Assembly (NCBI RefSeq): GCF_002067135.1
Contig: NZ_CP020105.1
Location: 4,340,001-4,404,000, forward strand
Source of the DNA: Spirosoma rigui
GTDB lineage: Bacteria; Bacteroidota; Bacteroidia; Cytophagales; Spirosomataceae
DNA length: 64,000 bases
Direction of reading: 5' to 3'
Part shown: positions 18,043 through 26,821 of the stretch, one piece after another
Position numbering within the stretch: the first letter of the stretch is position 1
Layout: the number at the start of each line of letters is the position of its first letter
The notes under the pieces: generated by a model
What the model saw: only the letters and a program-made list of their open reading frames with translations
The model's database searches: none
What the model was told of the DNA's origin: nothing
Position numbers and translations under genes: made by a program

Positions 18043-18960
18043 ATGATCAGCAGAACATGGGTTTTTATCATGCTATTGGGCAGTAGTTTAACGGCGCTGG
18101 CTCAACAGGTGCCCTACGGAAATAACCCAGCCGCCGGTCATGTTCAACTCGTAAGGGGAATTCAGTTCTATTATGAAGTCTACGGTGAAGGCAAACCGCT
18201 GTTGATGATTCACGGCAATGGAGGAAGTATCAGCAAGTTCAGCAATAATATACCCTATTTCGCCGAACGCTACCAGGTTATTGCCGTTGATAGCCGTGCT
18301 CACGGCAAGTCGACAGACCCGGGCGACTCGCTCAGTTTTGAGATGATGGCCGATGATTTTGCGGCTTTATTGACGGCTATGCACATCGACTCAGCCTACG
18401 TTGATAGCCGTGCTCACGGCAAGTCGACAGACCCGGGCGACTCGCTCAGTTTTGAGATGATGGCCGATGATTTTGCGGCTTTATTGACGGCTATGCACAT
18501 CGACTCAGCCTACGTCGTCGGGTGGAGCGACGGCGGCATCAGCGCTATTTTGCTGGCGCTTCGTCACCCCGAAAAAGTAAAAAAAGTAGTATCGACCGGC
18601 GCGAATTTCTCACCCGACTCAACCGCCATTAGTCCTTCCCTGTGGAAAAAGGCTCAAAATTTTTACGTCAGCAACAAGGACAGGGTGCGCACAACGCCCG
18701 AGGAAAAGAATAAATGGAAAGTCTTTACCCTCGATGTGCTGCAACCCAACGTTCCACTCAGCACGCTCAGGTCGATTAAAATACCTGCCCTTATTATAGC
18801 CGGCGATCATGATATAATTGTAACTGAGCATACGGTAGCCATTGCCCGCACTATACCCAATGCCTGGCTGTGGATAGTACCGCATAGTGGTCACGCTACG
18901 CTGAGAGAACATGCTGACGAGTTCAACCGGAAACTGGACGAGTTTTTCCGCTATCCTTAG
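18043..18960 (+). CDS. Secreted alpha/beta hydrolase with internal duplication
   Basis: The 305-residue product has a signal peptide (about residues 1-20) and an alpha/beta-hydrolase fold: oxyanion region MIHGNGG, VIAVDSRAHGKS, nucleophile elbow VGWSDGG, the acid-loop region AGDHD and catalytic His in SGHATL. A 38-residue block starting VDSRAHGKSTDPG is present twice in tandem, exactly repeated at DNA level, so the strand and helix before the nucleophile elbow are doubled. Without the extra copy the protein would be about 267 residues, normal for the family. The duplicated form may be misfolded or inactive. The substrate is unknown. Confidence 0.85.
   Translation: MISRTWVFIMLLGSSLTALAQQVPYGNNPAAGHVQLVRGIQFYYEVYGEGKPLLMIHGNGGSISKFSNNIPYFAERYQVIAVDSRAHGKSTDPGDSLSFEMMADDFAALLTAMHIDSAYVDSRAHGKSTDPGDSLSFEMMADDFAALLTAMHIDSAYVVGWSDGGISAILLALRHPEKVKKVVSTGANFSPDSTAISPSLWKKAQNFYVSNKDRVRTTPEEKNKWKVFTLDVLQPNVPLSTLRSIKIPALIIAGDHDIIVTEHTVAIARTIPNAWLWIVPHSGHATLREHADEFNRKLDEFFRYP
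18286..18513 (+). repeat. Perfect 114-bp tandem duplication (two copies)
   Basis: Copy one is 18286-18399 and copy two is 18400-18513. They are identical over 114 bases, which is 38 codons, so the reading frame of the hydrolase is kept. Absence of any difference suggests a very recent event, or an assembly artefact. Confidence 0.95.
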
Positions 18961-19038
18961 GATTGACTACACATGGCTTAACTCCGGAAAAAATGTGTTC
19001 TGCAGCGTTCCCAGTAGGTACTGGTACCCCTTCTGCCC

Positions 19039-19431
19039 CTACTCTCCCTCGTAAAATTCCAGCGGTAGCTCGTCGGGGTCGGCGAAGAACGTGAACCGGC
19101 GACCGGTATGTTCATCGACCCGGATGGGTTCGGGCATGACACCATGGGCGGTCAGGTGCGCCACGGCAGCATCCAGATCGCCCACGGCAAAGGCCAGGTG
19201 ACGCAGGCCCAGTGCTTCGGGGCGGGATGGCCGCTTGGGCGGATCTGGAAAAGAGAACAGTTCGATCACGTACTGATCGTTCAGCGCCAGGTCTAGTTTG
19301 TAGGACTGGCGCTCGGCCCGGTAGACTTCGCCTAGTATCGTGAGGCCTAGTATCTCGGTATAAAATCGTTTTGATACAGCGTAGTCCGAGCAAATGATGG
19401 CTACGTGGTGAATGGCGTTCAGATTGAGCAT
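19039..19431 (-). CDS. VOC family (glyoxalase/dioxygenase-like) protein
   Basis: The 130-residue protein has two beta-alpha-beta-beta-beta modules of the vicinal oxygen chelate fold. Metal-site residues are visible as His in IHHVAIICSDY, Glu in VIELFSFP, His in LRHLAFAVGDL and Glu in PLEFYEGE, the pattern of the YaeR/GloA2-like branch. The reaction is not determined; YaeR-type proteins are also uncharacterised. It is the last gene of a likely three-gene minus-strand unit with the small membrane protein (5-base gap) and the SixA-like phosphatase. Confidence 0.88.
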   Translation of the reverse strand: MLNLNAIHHVAIICSDYAVSKRFYTEILGLTILGEVYRAERQSYKLDLALNDQYVIELFSFPDPPKRPSRPEALGLRHLAFAVGDLDAAVAHLTAHGVMPEPIRVDEHTGRRFTFFADPDELPLEFYEGE

Positions 19432-19436
19432 AGTCG

Positions 19437-19631
19437 TTAAGGGATCAGTAGGGTATCGGCACCCAGCGTATCGACGACGGTACCGTCTTTACCCGCCGGA
19501 AAAGCCCGCTCAACTTCCCGGCGCTTATTCCAGGGGGCCGTTGTGCGGCTGGCCATGTCGATAGCCAGTAAAGCAACGACAGTCGTGAATACGATGAAAA
19601 CAATGATAAAAATTCGGCGATTGCGATTCAT
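19437..19631 (-). CDS. Small single-pass membrane protein, unknown
   Basis: The 64-residue product starts at ATG 19631 (MNRNRRIFIIVFIV) with a positively charged tip and one hydrophobic helix (about residues 7-26), then a polar tail of about 38 residues likely outside the membrane. I do not recognise a family. It lies 5 bases before the VOC gene. An in-frame upstream ATG at 19655 would add eight residues but spoils the membrane-anchor start. Confidence 0.55.
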   Translation of the reverse strand: MNRNRRIFIIVFIVFTTVVALLAIDMASRTTAPWNKRREVERAFPAGKDGTVVDTLGADTLLIP

Positions 19632-19694
19632 AAAATCCTGCGGAAAAAGGAACACGGACTAAACACCAAAATAGCGGAGTTCATTCGCCACCGT

Positions 19695-20204
19695 TCAGCC
19701 AGCTACGTCCGGTAACTGCCGGGGCGTCATCTCAAAGGCAACACTCCCCGTCCGGCCCGACACCTCCGGCCAGTTGACATCGTCAAATGAAACGGCAACG
19801 ACCGCCCCTTTGCTCATGGAGCCAATGGACTGATGGGTCAGGAATTCGGCAAAGTACGATACGTCGGGATTATGGCCTACCAGCATCAGAGACGTCAAGC
19901 CGTCGGGCTGCCTGTTCACGGCTGCCAGGTAGGCTTTCGGACCGCCATCGAACAGGGAGCGATCCAGTTCGATACGGGCGGGGTCCTGACCAAGCTGTTC
20001 AGCCAGCACCCGGGCCGTATCGGCCGCGCGGGGGGCGGTGCTGCTGATAATATGGCCGGGATCAATGCCTTTACTGCGCAGGTAACGACCCATCCGGGCA
20101 GCCGCCATAACTCCATCGGGCGTGAGTTGCCGGTCGTGATCAGCCATGAACATAGCCCGGTCCTCTGCTTTGGCATGACGGACAATATAGAGGGTAATTG
20201 ACAT
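19695..20204 (-). CDS. SixA-type histidine phosphatase family protein
   Basis: The 169-residue protein belongs to the branch-2-like short histidine phosphatases: catalytic His10 in the RHAKAED motif, STAPRAADTARVLAE in the middle and the second His in VGHNPDVS. SixA dephosphorylates phospho-His in signalling or PTS-like proteins in Escherichia coli; here the target is unknown. The gene is divergent from the gene at 20352 and is the first of a small minus-strand unit. Confidence 0.88.
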   Translation of the reverse strand: MSITLYIVRHAKAEDRAMFMADHDRQLTPDGVMAAARMGRYLRSKGIDPGHIISSTAPRAADTARVLAEQLGQDPARIELDRSLFDGGPKAYLAAVNRQPDGLTSLMLVGHNPDVSYFAEFLTHQSIGSMSKGAVVAVSFDDVNWPEVSGRTGSVAFEMTPRQLPDVAG

Positions 20205-20254
20205 AAGGATCGGGGCTAAAGGGCGGGGTTAACGCTTTTTTTTGTTAAGCCATT

Positions 20255-20286
20255 CATCAACAATAATTATTATTTTAGTGTTGATG
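20255..20286. promoter_or_regulatory. Nested inverted repeats, possible operator
   Basis: CATCAAC (20255-20261) and GTTGATG (20280-20286) are inverted 7-mers separated by 18 bases, and AATAATTATT (20262-20271) between them is itself a perfect palindrome. The site lies in the 147-base divergent region between the SixA-like gene and the gene at 20352, where a regulator site would be expected. AT-rich chance palindromes are possible. Confidence 0.3.
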
Positions 20287-20351
20287 GACGGAAAAGAAGT
20301 TACTTTTACAAGCTGCAAAAATACCGTTGCATTCGTAACGTAGCTAACATC

Positions 20352-20783
20352 ATGCGTTTTCAGGGCGAAAATTGTACCTTGTCGTTCGGCTTTCATTTCG
20401 ACAAAGAGCAGGTCTCTCTGACCGGTACGTTGTGGCCCCGCCGTCCGCCCTCGCACGAGCCAAGACCCCAACCGCTTCGGCTCCAGTTCACTACCTTATT
20501 CTCCGAATCCGAACTCCAGACTATTCAGCACTGGTTAACGGCGGGTCCGTCAGCGGAACCGCTGCCGCTGTCGGGCAATGTCCGGCATGTCCGCCGGGCA
20601 AGCGGCCCCGACGTTCATACGGTCTACCTGGATCTGGAATTTCGTTTCGAGGAGGTCCCCGACTGGTGGGACTGGCCCGTCCGTTTTCCACTGACGGCCC
20701 GGCTGGAGATACGCCCCAACGAGTTTACTTACCTTACAAAATCCATGAATCGCGCCCAGTGGTCATCAGACCTAACCTGGTAA
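20352..20783 (+). CDS. Hypothetical protein, possibly WapI-like
   Basis: I do not firmly recognise this 143-residue protein. It lacks a signal peptide or membrane segment and is rich in beta-type stretches (LSFGFHFDKEQVSLTG, YLDLEFRFEEV) with a helical QTIQHWL segment. The layout resembles the protein encoded just downstream on the other strand (20798-21274): a strand-rich start, a helix with a W-L pair, a strand-rich middle with a W-containing loop, and a final TKSMNRAQW-like helix. The two stops are only 14 bases apart. WapI-family immunity proteins share that layout, but this is a weak inference. Confidence 0.6.
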   Translation: MRFQGENCTLSFGFHFDKEQVSLTGTLWPRRPPSHEPRPQPLRLQFTTLFSESELQTIQHWLTAGPSAEPLPLSGNVRHVRRASGPDVHTVYLDLEFRFEEVPDWWDWPVRFPLTARLEIRPNEFTYLTKSMNRAQWSSDLTW

Positions 20784-20797
20784 CGTAGCGGTTTCAT

Positions 20798-21274
20798 TCA
20801 GGCATTCGGACCGCACAGCCGGGGTGGAAACGCCTTTATCTGCCTGGAAAGCTCATTTATGGCTTTCGTCATACCAGCCCGGTCACCATCAACAGTCACT
20901 ACATAAGGAAAGCGGGAAGGCTCCTGCCAGGGTGGAAGGGCTTCGTTCTTCAACACGATGGCAAAACAGTACTGCCCCCGATCCGGCGCTGCGTAGCGCA
21001 ACTCAATAGCCAGGCTGGGGTCGGCGAATGACAGGCCATCGGGTACCTCCCGATCGGCCACGATGTCGCCCAGCCAGCGCACAATCCTCTCCAAATCCCA
21101 GGTGAACAGGATAGCGGTGATGATCTCCCACGCCCGTCCCCGGTCCACCAGACGCAGGCAGGTCAGGAGCCGGTTATCCTCCTCCCCCGGCTGATCACCG
21201 GCCGGATTTTCGTACTCGAGGATGTCGACCGCAAAGGCAGACTGGGCTGAACGGAACAGGTATTTTTTTTGCAT
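20798..21274 (-). CDS. WapI-like (immunity protein-like) hypothetical
   Basis: The 158-residue cytosolic protein has a strand-rich N-terminus, a helix ERIVRWLGDIV, then LSFADPSLAIELRY, and a C-terminal helix AINELSRQIKAFPPR. This order, with a W-L pair followed by an F-x-x-P-x-L-x-x-E motif and a closing K-x-F-P-x-R, resembles the WapI immunity family, found near polymorphic toxins and often as orphans. No toxin gene is seen next to it. I call the family with moderate confidence and do not assign a target. Confidence 0.6.
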   Translation of the reverse strand: MQKKYLFRSAQSAFAVDILEYENPAGDQPGEEDNRLLTCLRLVDRGRAWEIITAILFTWDLERIVRWLGDIVADREVPDGLSFADPSLAIELRYAAPDRGQYCFAIVLKNEALPPWQEPSRFPYVVTVDGDRAGMTKAINELSRQIKAFPPRLCGPNA

Positions 21275-21532
21275 GGGAGCGGTGCGTCAGAAAAGCCGGC
21301 GGATGTTTATGCACCAGCGGCCGTCTGCTACTAAACTTACCGAAAAAGATTTAGCAGGCCAACAGGGGGCCATTTACCCCGATGGTAGCTGTCGAAGGTT
21401 TGCTACCATCCTGTTCTACAAACTACCTCTTTGTGTGTACATACTTTCATTCCCGTTAATTTAATCCGGCGCAGGTTTCTGTTTAGGCGGACATCAACGT
21501 AAATCCCTGTGGACGATTCGCCCGACAATGCG

Positions 21533-21540
21533 TATTTTTG
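21533..21540 (+). promoter_or_regulatory. TAnnTTTG -7 element upstream of asnS
   Basis: TATTTTTG at 21533-21540 matches the Bacteroidota -7 consensus TAnnTTTG and lies 33 bases before ATG 21574. No clear TTTG is seen at the expected -33 distance. It supports the start at 21574, because the upstream in-frame codon at 21538 would lie inside the promoter. Confidence 0.4.
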
Positions 21541-21573
21541 CGGGAACAAGTATCATCCCGTTGCCGTCTCAGC

Positions 21574-23028
21574 ATGAGTTATCAATCCATTCAGCACGTA
21601 CTAAAAACCGCCAAGTCCGGCACCGTAGTAACCATCAAAGGATGGGTTCGCACCAAACGTGAAAGCAAAAACGCGGTGTTCATCGCCTTAAATGATGGCT
21701 CAACGATCAATACCATTCAGGCCGTAGCCGAAGCCGGTCAACTGCCCGACGAAACGCTGAAACTCATCACCACCGGTGCCTGTCTGGCCATAACCGGCAC
21801 GATAGTCGAGTCGCAGGGCGCTGGTCAGGCGATCGAGCTTAAACTCGACACCGTCCACGTCTACGGTCCCGCCGACCCCGAAAAGTACCCGCTCCAGCCC
21901 AAGCGTCATTCGCTGGAATTCCTGCGCGAGATTGCGCACCTGCGTCCGCGCACCAACACTTTCAGTGCTATTCTGCGGGTACGGCATGCGCTGGCCTTTG
22001 CGGTCCATAGCTATTTCAACGACAACGGCTTCTTTTACCTCAACACGCCCATCATTACGGCCTCCGACGCCGAGGGGGCGGGCGAAATGTTCCGGGTAAC
22101 GACGCTCGACGCCACAAAACCACCACTCTCCGACGATGGTAAGGTCGATTACACCCAGGACTTCTTCGGACGGGAAACGAACCTGACCGTTTCTGGGCAG
22201 CTGGAGGGAGAGTTAGGCGCAATGGCCCTCGGCAAGATCTACACGTTTGGCCCCACCTTCCGCGCCGAAAACTCCAACACGACCCGTCACCTGGCCGAGT
22301 TCTGGATGATTGAACCCGAAATGGCGTTCTTCGAGCTGGAAGATAATATGAACCTGGCCGAAGACTTTGTCAAGACCGTGATCCGGTACGCGCTGCAGCA
22401 CTGCGCCGACGATCTGGCATTCCTCGACAACCGCCTTAAGGAAGAGGAAAAAAACAAGAAGAAAGAAGAGCAGAGCGAACTTGGCCTGCTCGACAAGCTT
22501 CAGTTCGTGATCAGTAACGAGTTCGAACGGCTTACCTACACCGAAGCGGTGAAGATCCTCGTGAACTCGAAACCCGCCAAAAAAGGGCAGTTTCAGTACG
22601 AAGTAAGCTGGGGCGTTGACCTGCAGTCGGAACACGAACGGTATCTGGTCGAGAAGCACTTCAAGAAGCCCGTTATCCTCACCAACTACCCGCGCGACAT
22701 CAAAGCGTTTTACATGAAGCAGGATGAGGAGTCGGACGCGGCACCGGGCCGGACGGTTCGGGCCATGGACGTTCTCTTCCCCGGTATTGGTGAAATTATC
22801 GGCGGGTCGCAGCGCGAAGACGACTACGAAAAGCTGACCGCCCGGATGCAGGAAGTGGGCATCGACCCCGAGGCCCTGTGGTGGTACCTCGATACGCGCC
22901 GGTTTGGCTCGGCACCCCACGCCGGTTTCGGGCTGGGCTTCGAGCGGCTGGTGCTGTTCGTTACGGGTATGGGCAACATCCGCGATGTGATCCCGTTCCC
23001 ACGCGCCCCCAAGACCGCCGAATTTTAG
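21574..23028 (+). CDS. asnS: Asparaginyl-tRNA synthetase
   Basis: AsnRS charges tRNA-Asn. The 484-residue class II enzyme has an N-terminal OB-fold anticodon-binding domain (about residues 15-110, [14 protein letters not shown]), the motif 2 region [25 protein letters not shown], and motif 3 [28 protein letters not shown] lysine/glutamate-rich insertion (about 290-310) is charged but family members vary there. Start ATG 21574 (MSYQSIQ) is preferred over an in-frame TTG-like start at 21538 because a promoter element overlaps the latter. Confidence 0.97.
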   Translation: MSYQSIQHVLKTAKSGTVVTIKGWVRTKRESKNAVFIALNDGSTINTIQAVAEAGQLPDETLKLITTGACLAITGTIVESQGAGQAIELKLDTVHVYGPADPEKYPLQPKRHSLEFLREIAHLRPRTNTFSAILRVRHALAFAVHSYFNDNGFFYLNTPIITASDAEGAGEMFRVTTLDATKPPLSDDGKVDYTQDFFGRETNLTVSGQLEGELGAMALGKIYTFGPTFRAENSNTTRHLAEFWMIEPEMAFFELEDNMNLAEDFVKTVIRYALQHCADDLAFLDNRLKEEEKNKKKEEQSELGLLDKLQFVISNEFERLTYTEAVKILVNSKPAKKGQFQYEVSWGVDLQSEHERYLVEKHFKKPVILTNYPRDIKAFYMKQDEESDAAPGRTVRAMDVLFPGIGEIIGGSQREDDYEKLTARMQEVGIDPEALWWYLDTRRFGSAPHAGFGLGFERLVLFVTGMGNIRDVIPFPRAPKTAEF

Positions 23029-23100
23029 GGTAATACCAAGCTATAGGCCTGGTACTGAAACCACTTTTACACAGCCGAACCTTCGGTCCGGCACTACGGT

Positions 23101-24183
23101 ATGCTCGCACTCCCCATTTTTCTCGCCCTGGCGTCTGGCTTCGTCATCGTTGGTGTTTACACCGAACGGAAACTGTCGGCGTTTATGCAGGACCGTCTCG
23201 GACCCATGGAGACGGGAAAATGGGGACTGCTCCAGTTATTTGCCGATCTGCTGAAGCTGCTGCAGAAGGAAGATATTGTACCCACCGCGGCCGACAAACG
23301 GCTGTTCCTGCTGGCGCCGGCCATAATCTTCGCGTCAGTGTTCGCGGGTTTTGCCGTGCTTCCCCTCACACCCGATTTGCAGGGTTCCGGCGCAGCTGTC
23401 GGGGTGTTCTATCTCATGGCCATCGTTTCCTTCGACGTGGTCGGGATTCTGATGGCGGGTTGGGGGTCTAACAACAAGTATTCCCTGTTTGGCGCCATGC
23501 GGTCGGTAGCGCAGATCATCTCCTACGAAATTCCGCTCGGGCTCACGATCCTCTGCGTTGTCATGATCGCGCAGACGCTCAACCTTCAGGAGATCAGCTT
23601 CCAGCAGGGCATCTACACAACGGCGAACAATTACCTCTTCGGCCTGAAAGGCCTGGGGCTCGACGTAACCGGATGGGGCGGCATTTTCAGCTGGAATATT
23701 CTGCGGAATCCCTTCCTGCTGGTGGCCTACGTGATCTTCTTCATCTGTACGCTGGCCGAAAGTAACCGCGCCCCCTTCGACCTGCCCGAAGGTGAGTCGG
23801 AGATCGTAGGCGGCTTTCACACGGAGTATTCAGGTATGCGGTTTGCGTTGCTATACCTCTCGGAATACGCCATGATGCTGTTGGTTTCGTTTCTGGGCGT
23901 CGTACTGTTCTTGGGTAGCTGGAATACCCCGCTTCCCAACCTGGGTCCGGTCCGGCTGGCCGAGTGGACAAGTGGCGCACCGGGAACGGTATGGGGTAAC
24001 CTGACGGGTGGTTTCTGGCTGCTGACCAAAGTGTACGTTGTCGTTCTGCTGCAGATGTGGGTACGCTGGACATTTCCCCGCATCCGGGTCGATCAGATGA
24101 TGCACCTGTGCTGGAAAGTCCTGACGCCCATTGGCCTGGTTTTGTTGTTGATTTCCGGTGTCTGGCGGCTGCTGATGATCTGA
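23101..24183 (+). CDS. nuoH: NADH-quinone oxidoreductase subunit H
   Basis: NuoH is the membrane subunit of complex I that lines the quinone chamber. The 360-residue protein with about eight or nine membrane helices has the ERKLSAFMQDRLGP motif near the N-terminus and AESNRAPFDLPEGESEIVGGFHTEY in the middle, whose acidic residues line the proton/quinone path. It starts 72 bases after asnS. No other nuo gene is in the window, though nuoH usually lies inside the nuoA-N operon. Confidence 0.96.
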   Translation: MLALPIFLALASGFVIVGVYTERKLSAFMQDRLGPMETGKWGLLQLFADLLKLLQKEDIVPTAADKRLFLLAPAIIFASVFAGFAVLPLTPDLQGSGAAVGVFYLMAIVSFDVVGILMAGWGSNNKYSLFGAMRSVAQIISYEIPLGLTILCVVMIAQTLNLQEISFQQGIYTTANNYLFGLKGLGLDVTGWGGIFSWNILRNPFLLVAYVIFFICTLAESNRAPFDLPEGESEIVGGFHTEYSGMRFALLYLSEYAMMLLVSFLGVVLFLGSWNTPLPNLGPVRLAEWTSGAPGTVWGNLTGGFWLLTKVYVVVLLQMWVRWTFPRIRVDQMMHLCWKVLTPIGLVLLLISGVWRLLMI

Positions 24184-24268
24184 GCCTGGCCAACAAACGG
24201 CCGCCCTGTTAACTAAAGTTTGTTTTTTGCCCGCTCTGCCGAGTGGCTTTCTCAACGTTGCACGAATA

Positions 24269-25795
24269 ATGTCAGCATGCGCTTCCCGGTTGTCTGCTTC
24301 GGACACCGCACTACTGGACAGACTACCGGATGGCGTGGCCTGTTACGAAACGGTCCGCGATGACGCTGGCACCCTGACGGCTTTCCGGCTTACCTACCGA
24401 AACTCCCTGTTTGCCGAGCTGGCACCGGCCGCCTACCAGCACACCCTGGATGGTACGGAAACCATCACTCAATCTGCTCCACCGAAGACCGTACTGGATC
24501 GGTATGCCGATGTGATCAACACCGGCCACATTGCCGAGCACATTGTCCGGGATACGCAGTTATCGGCAGGGGTGTATTTACGGGTTGCGCCCTTTGGTGA
24601 AGGAATTATCATTACAGCCCGCCCCGAACCGGTTGTGTCGCCGGAGCAGTACAAGTACTGGATCGGGGATGTGTTGAATGCGTCGCTCAACAATACATTC
24701 GTTTACGAGGCCATTCGGGACCTAACGGGGCAAATTCAGGATTTTCGGATCAACTTCATCAACCGACACGCGCGGGAAGACGTAATCAGGCGCTTCGGCG
24801 TGGAACCGCTGGGCAGCACCATCCTGACAATCTACCCCAGCTCGCGGCAGTCCGGCCAGTTTCCCTACTGCGTTCAGGCCATCGAAACGGGTCAGCCCGT
24901 TCGGCTGGACCTGTACTACGAAGACGTAAAGGCCTGGTACGATACCCTGGTTACGCCACTGGGCGATGGCTGCATCGTTACCGGCCTGAACATCACAGAC
25001 CGGAAACTGAGCGAGGAACTCAGCCAGCAACAGGCAATTGATCAGGAGCGTCTGGTTCACGAACTGCAGCAAAGCAACGAGAACCTGCGGCAGTTTGCTC
25101 AGGTGGCCAGTCATGATCTGCAGGAACCACTGCGTAAGATCCAGACCTTCAGCGATATTCTACAAAGTCAGTTCGAGGACAGCCTGTCGGACGGCGAACG
25201 GGACATGACCCGGCGTATTCAGAAATCGGCCAAGCGGATGCAGATGCTGATCAAGGACCTGCTCACCTACTCACAACTGGCTACACAGCGGGACCCGCTC
25301 AAGCCGGTTAATATGACCAGTGTGATCGAAGATGTGATCAGTGATCTGGAGATAACCATTGCCGAGAACAACGCCCGAATCGAGACAACCCCGTTACCAA
25401 CGGTGCTGGGGAGCGCATCGCGGCTGCGGCAACTGATGCAGAATCTGATCACCAACGCCCTTAAATTTAAAAAAGCAGATCAGGTACCCGTTATCCAAAT
25501 CAGGGTCCGGCTGGCAGAACCGGCCGACATTCCGGCCAATCTCGACGGGAGTGGCGCGTTCTGGCTCATTACCGTTTCCGACAATGGCCTCGGATTTGAG
25601 GAGAAATACAAAGACCGTATATTCCATCCGTTCCAGCGCCTGCACACGTCGGCCACCTACGCGGGTACGGGCATTGGGCTGGCCATCTGCCAGCGGGTTG
25701 CAGAGAGTCTAGGCGGGGCAATCGACGTTAGCAGCCGTCCCAACGAAGGGTCGGTGTTCAAAGTACTGCTTCCCGTTTACGTTTCTGCGGACTAG
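24269..25795 (+). CDS. PAS-type sensor histidine kinase
   Basis: The 508-residue cytosolic protein has two PAS-like sensing regions (about 12-110 and 135-255), a short coiled coil (about 250-275), a HisKA domain with phospho-acceptor His282 in VASHDLQEPLRKI, and an HATPase domain with N box LITNALKFKK, G1 box DNGLGFEEKY and G2 box GTGIGLAI. There is no membrane segment. ATG 24269 is the first Met; a TTG at 24227 would add 14 unconserved residues. It is convergent with the bphO gene and their stop codons overlap (CTAG, 25792-25795). Its partner and signal are unknown. Confidence 0.88.
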   Translation: MSACASRLSASDTALLDRLPDGVACYETVRDDAGTLTAFRLTYRNSLFAELAPAAYQHTLDGTETITQSAPPKTVLDRYADVINTGHIAEHIVRDTQLSAGVYLRVAPFGEGIIITARPEPVVSPEQYKYWIGDVLNASLNNTFVYEAIRDLTGQIQDFRINFINRHAREDVIRRFGVEPLGSTILTIYPSSRQSGQFPYCVQAIETGQPVRLDLYYEDVKAWYDTLVTPLGDGCIVTGLNITDRKLSEELSQQQAIDQERLVHELQQSNENLRQFAQVASHDLQEPLRKIQTFSDILQSQFEDSLSDGERDMTRRIQKSAKRMQMLIKDLLTYSQLATQRDPLKPVNMTSVIEDVISDLEITIAENNARIETTPLPTVLGSASRLRQLMQNLITNALKFKKADQVPVIQIRVRLAEPADIPANLDGSGAFWLITVSDNGLGFEEKYKDRIFHPFQRLHTSATYAGTGIGLAICQRVAESLGGAIDVSSRPNEGSVFKVLLPVYVSAD

Positions 25796-26391
25796 TCCTG
25801 GGGGAGTTCGCGGGAGCCCGCCAACGGCAGCGTTTGCCGGAACAGTGAATGATAAGCCGCGAAAGCGCGCCGGGCCGCATCAACGACCTGATCGGCCTGC
25901 CCATCGGCTTGCCGGGTAATGAAGGCTCCGAACGTTCGCCACCGCTCGCCCGTATCGGCTCCGTACCCCCGATAAAAGCGGGCGTTCTGCAGCAGGGGCA
26001 GCAGTGCAGGGCTCTGCTGCAGATAATGCCAGACCGTTTTCCCGCCCAGCATGGACCCCTCTCCGACGTACGCAGCACCCAGCAAGGCCACCGGCGACCA
26101 GCCCTCGAACACCGATGTGGAATCGAGGGACGTGAGGTCGAGGGCGGCCAGGTCAGCTTGGAGCCAGGGGGTTTTCCGGCGGCTCTCGGGTTCGTAACCC
26201 GCAAAGAAATCGGCATGTTCGTCGATAGCCCGTTCCAGTGCCTGGTGGTAAGCCGCGTGCGTACGCAGCAAATGTCCATACGCATGGGGTGAGAGCGTAC
26301 CTCCCCGCAACGCGTCGGAATACAGCAGGGCTTCGGTCTGCTCATGCGAAGACCGGGTCTCCGTCCGCAGCCGTTCGAGCACGGTTGTCAT
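25792..26391 (-). CDS. bphO: Biliverdin-producing heme oxygenase
   Basis: The 199-residue all-helical protein opens LERLRTETRSSHEQTE, with His16 as the likely proximal heme ligand, and has the AAYVGEGSMLGGKTVW helix in the position of the distal heme-oxygenase helix. Heme oxygenases open heme to biliverdin, iron and CO. It is the third gene of an operon with a bacteriophytochrome, whose chromophore is biliverdin, so it most likely serves to make that pigment. Its start overlaps the stop of the response regulator (4 bases). Confidence 0.88.
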   Translation of the reverse strand: MTTVLERLRTETRSSHEQTEALLYSDALRGGTLSPHAYGHLLRTHAAYHQALERAIDEHADFFAGYEPESRRKTPWLQADLAALDLTSLDSTSVFEGWSPVALLGAAYVGEGSMLGGKTVWHYLQQSPALLPLLQNARFYRGYGADTGERWRTFGAFITRQADGQADQVVDAARRAFAAYHSLFRQTLPLAGSRELPQD

Positions 26392-26819
26392 TGGTAATCA
26401 ACAAAATAATTGTCATCCAGCCAGAATTGACAAAGTCGACGGAGCAGGCTTCCCGTTGCCTGATACGTGCCGGGCTTGACGATGTAGGCATTGATGCCCG
26501 ATTCGTAGGCGTGCAGTATATCGGTCGGGCTATCCGACGTGCTGAAGGCCACAATGGATATCAGACGCGTCCGATCGGTAGACCGGACCCACTTCAGCAG
26601 GTCGATACCACTCATCCCGCCCAGGTTCAGGTCGAGCAGGATAAGCTTGGGCAGCGGGGCCGGCTGGTTTTCATACCGGCCCTGACCCAGCAGATAATCC
26701 TTGGTCTCAGAGCCACTATTCAGGATGCTATACGAAATGGGGCGGTCCAGTTTACGGACCAGCCGATTGAAAATGTCGGCATCGTCGGCATTATCTTCCA
26801 CATACAATAACTCAACCAT
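26388..26819 (-). CDS. Single-domain response regulator (phytochrome-associated)
   Basis: This 143-residue protein is a receiver domain only. The acidic pocket is Glu8/Asp9, the phospho-acceptor is Asp63 in LLDLNLGG, and the conserved Lys is in YIVKPGTY. It lacks an output domain, as in Rcp1 and similar regulators that work with phytochrome kinases. It starts 2 bases after the bacteriophytochrome stop, so it is almost surely its cognate partner. The downstream target is unknown. Confidence 0.92.
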   Translation of the reverse strand: MVELLYVEDNADDADIFNRLVRKLDRPISYSILNSGSETKDYLLGQGRYENQPAPLPKLILLDLNLGGMSGIDLLKWVRSTDRTRLISIVAFSTSDSPTDILHAYESGINAYIVKPGTYQATGSLLRRLCQFWLDDNYFVDYQ

Positions 26820-26821
26820 AC

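Noticed and set aside
25758-26345. Alternative minus-strand frame overlapping bphO
   Set aside because: Ser/Arg/Cys-rich sequence without motif; the frame at 25792-26391 has the heme oxygenase His16 and helices.
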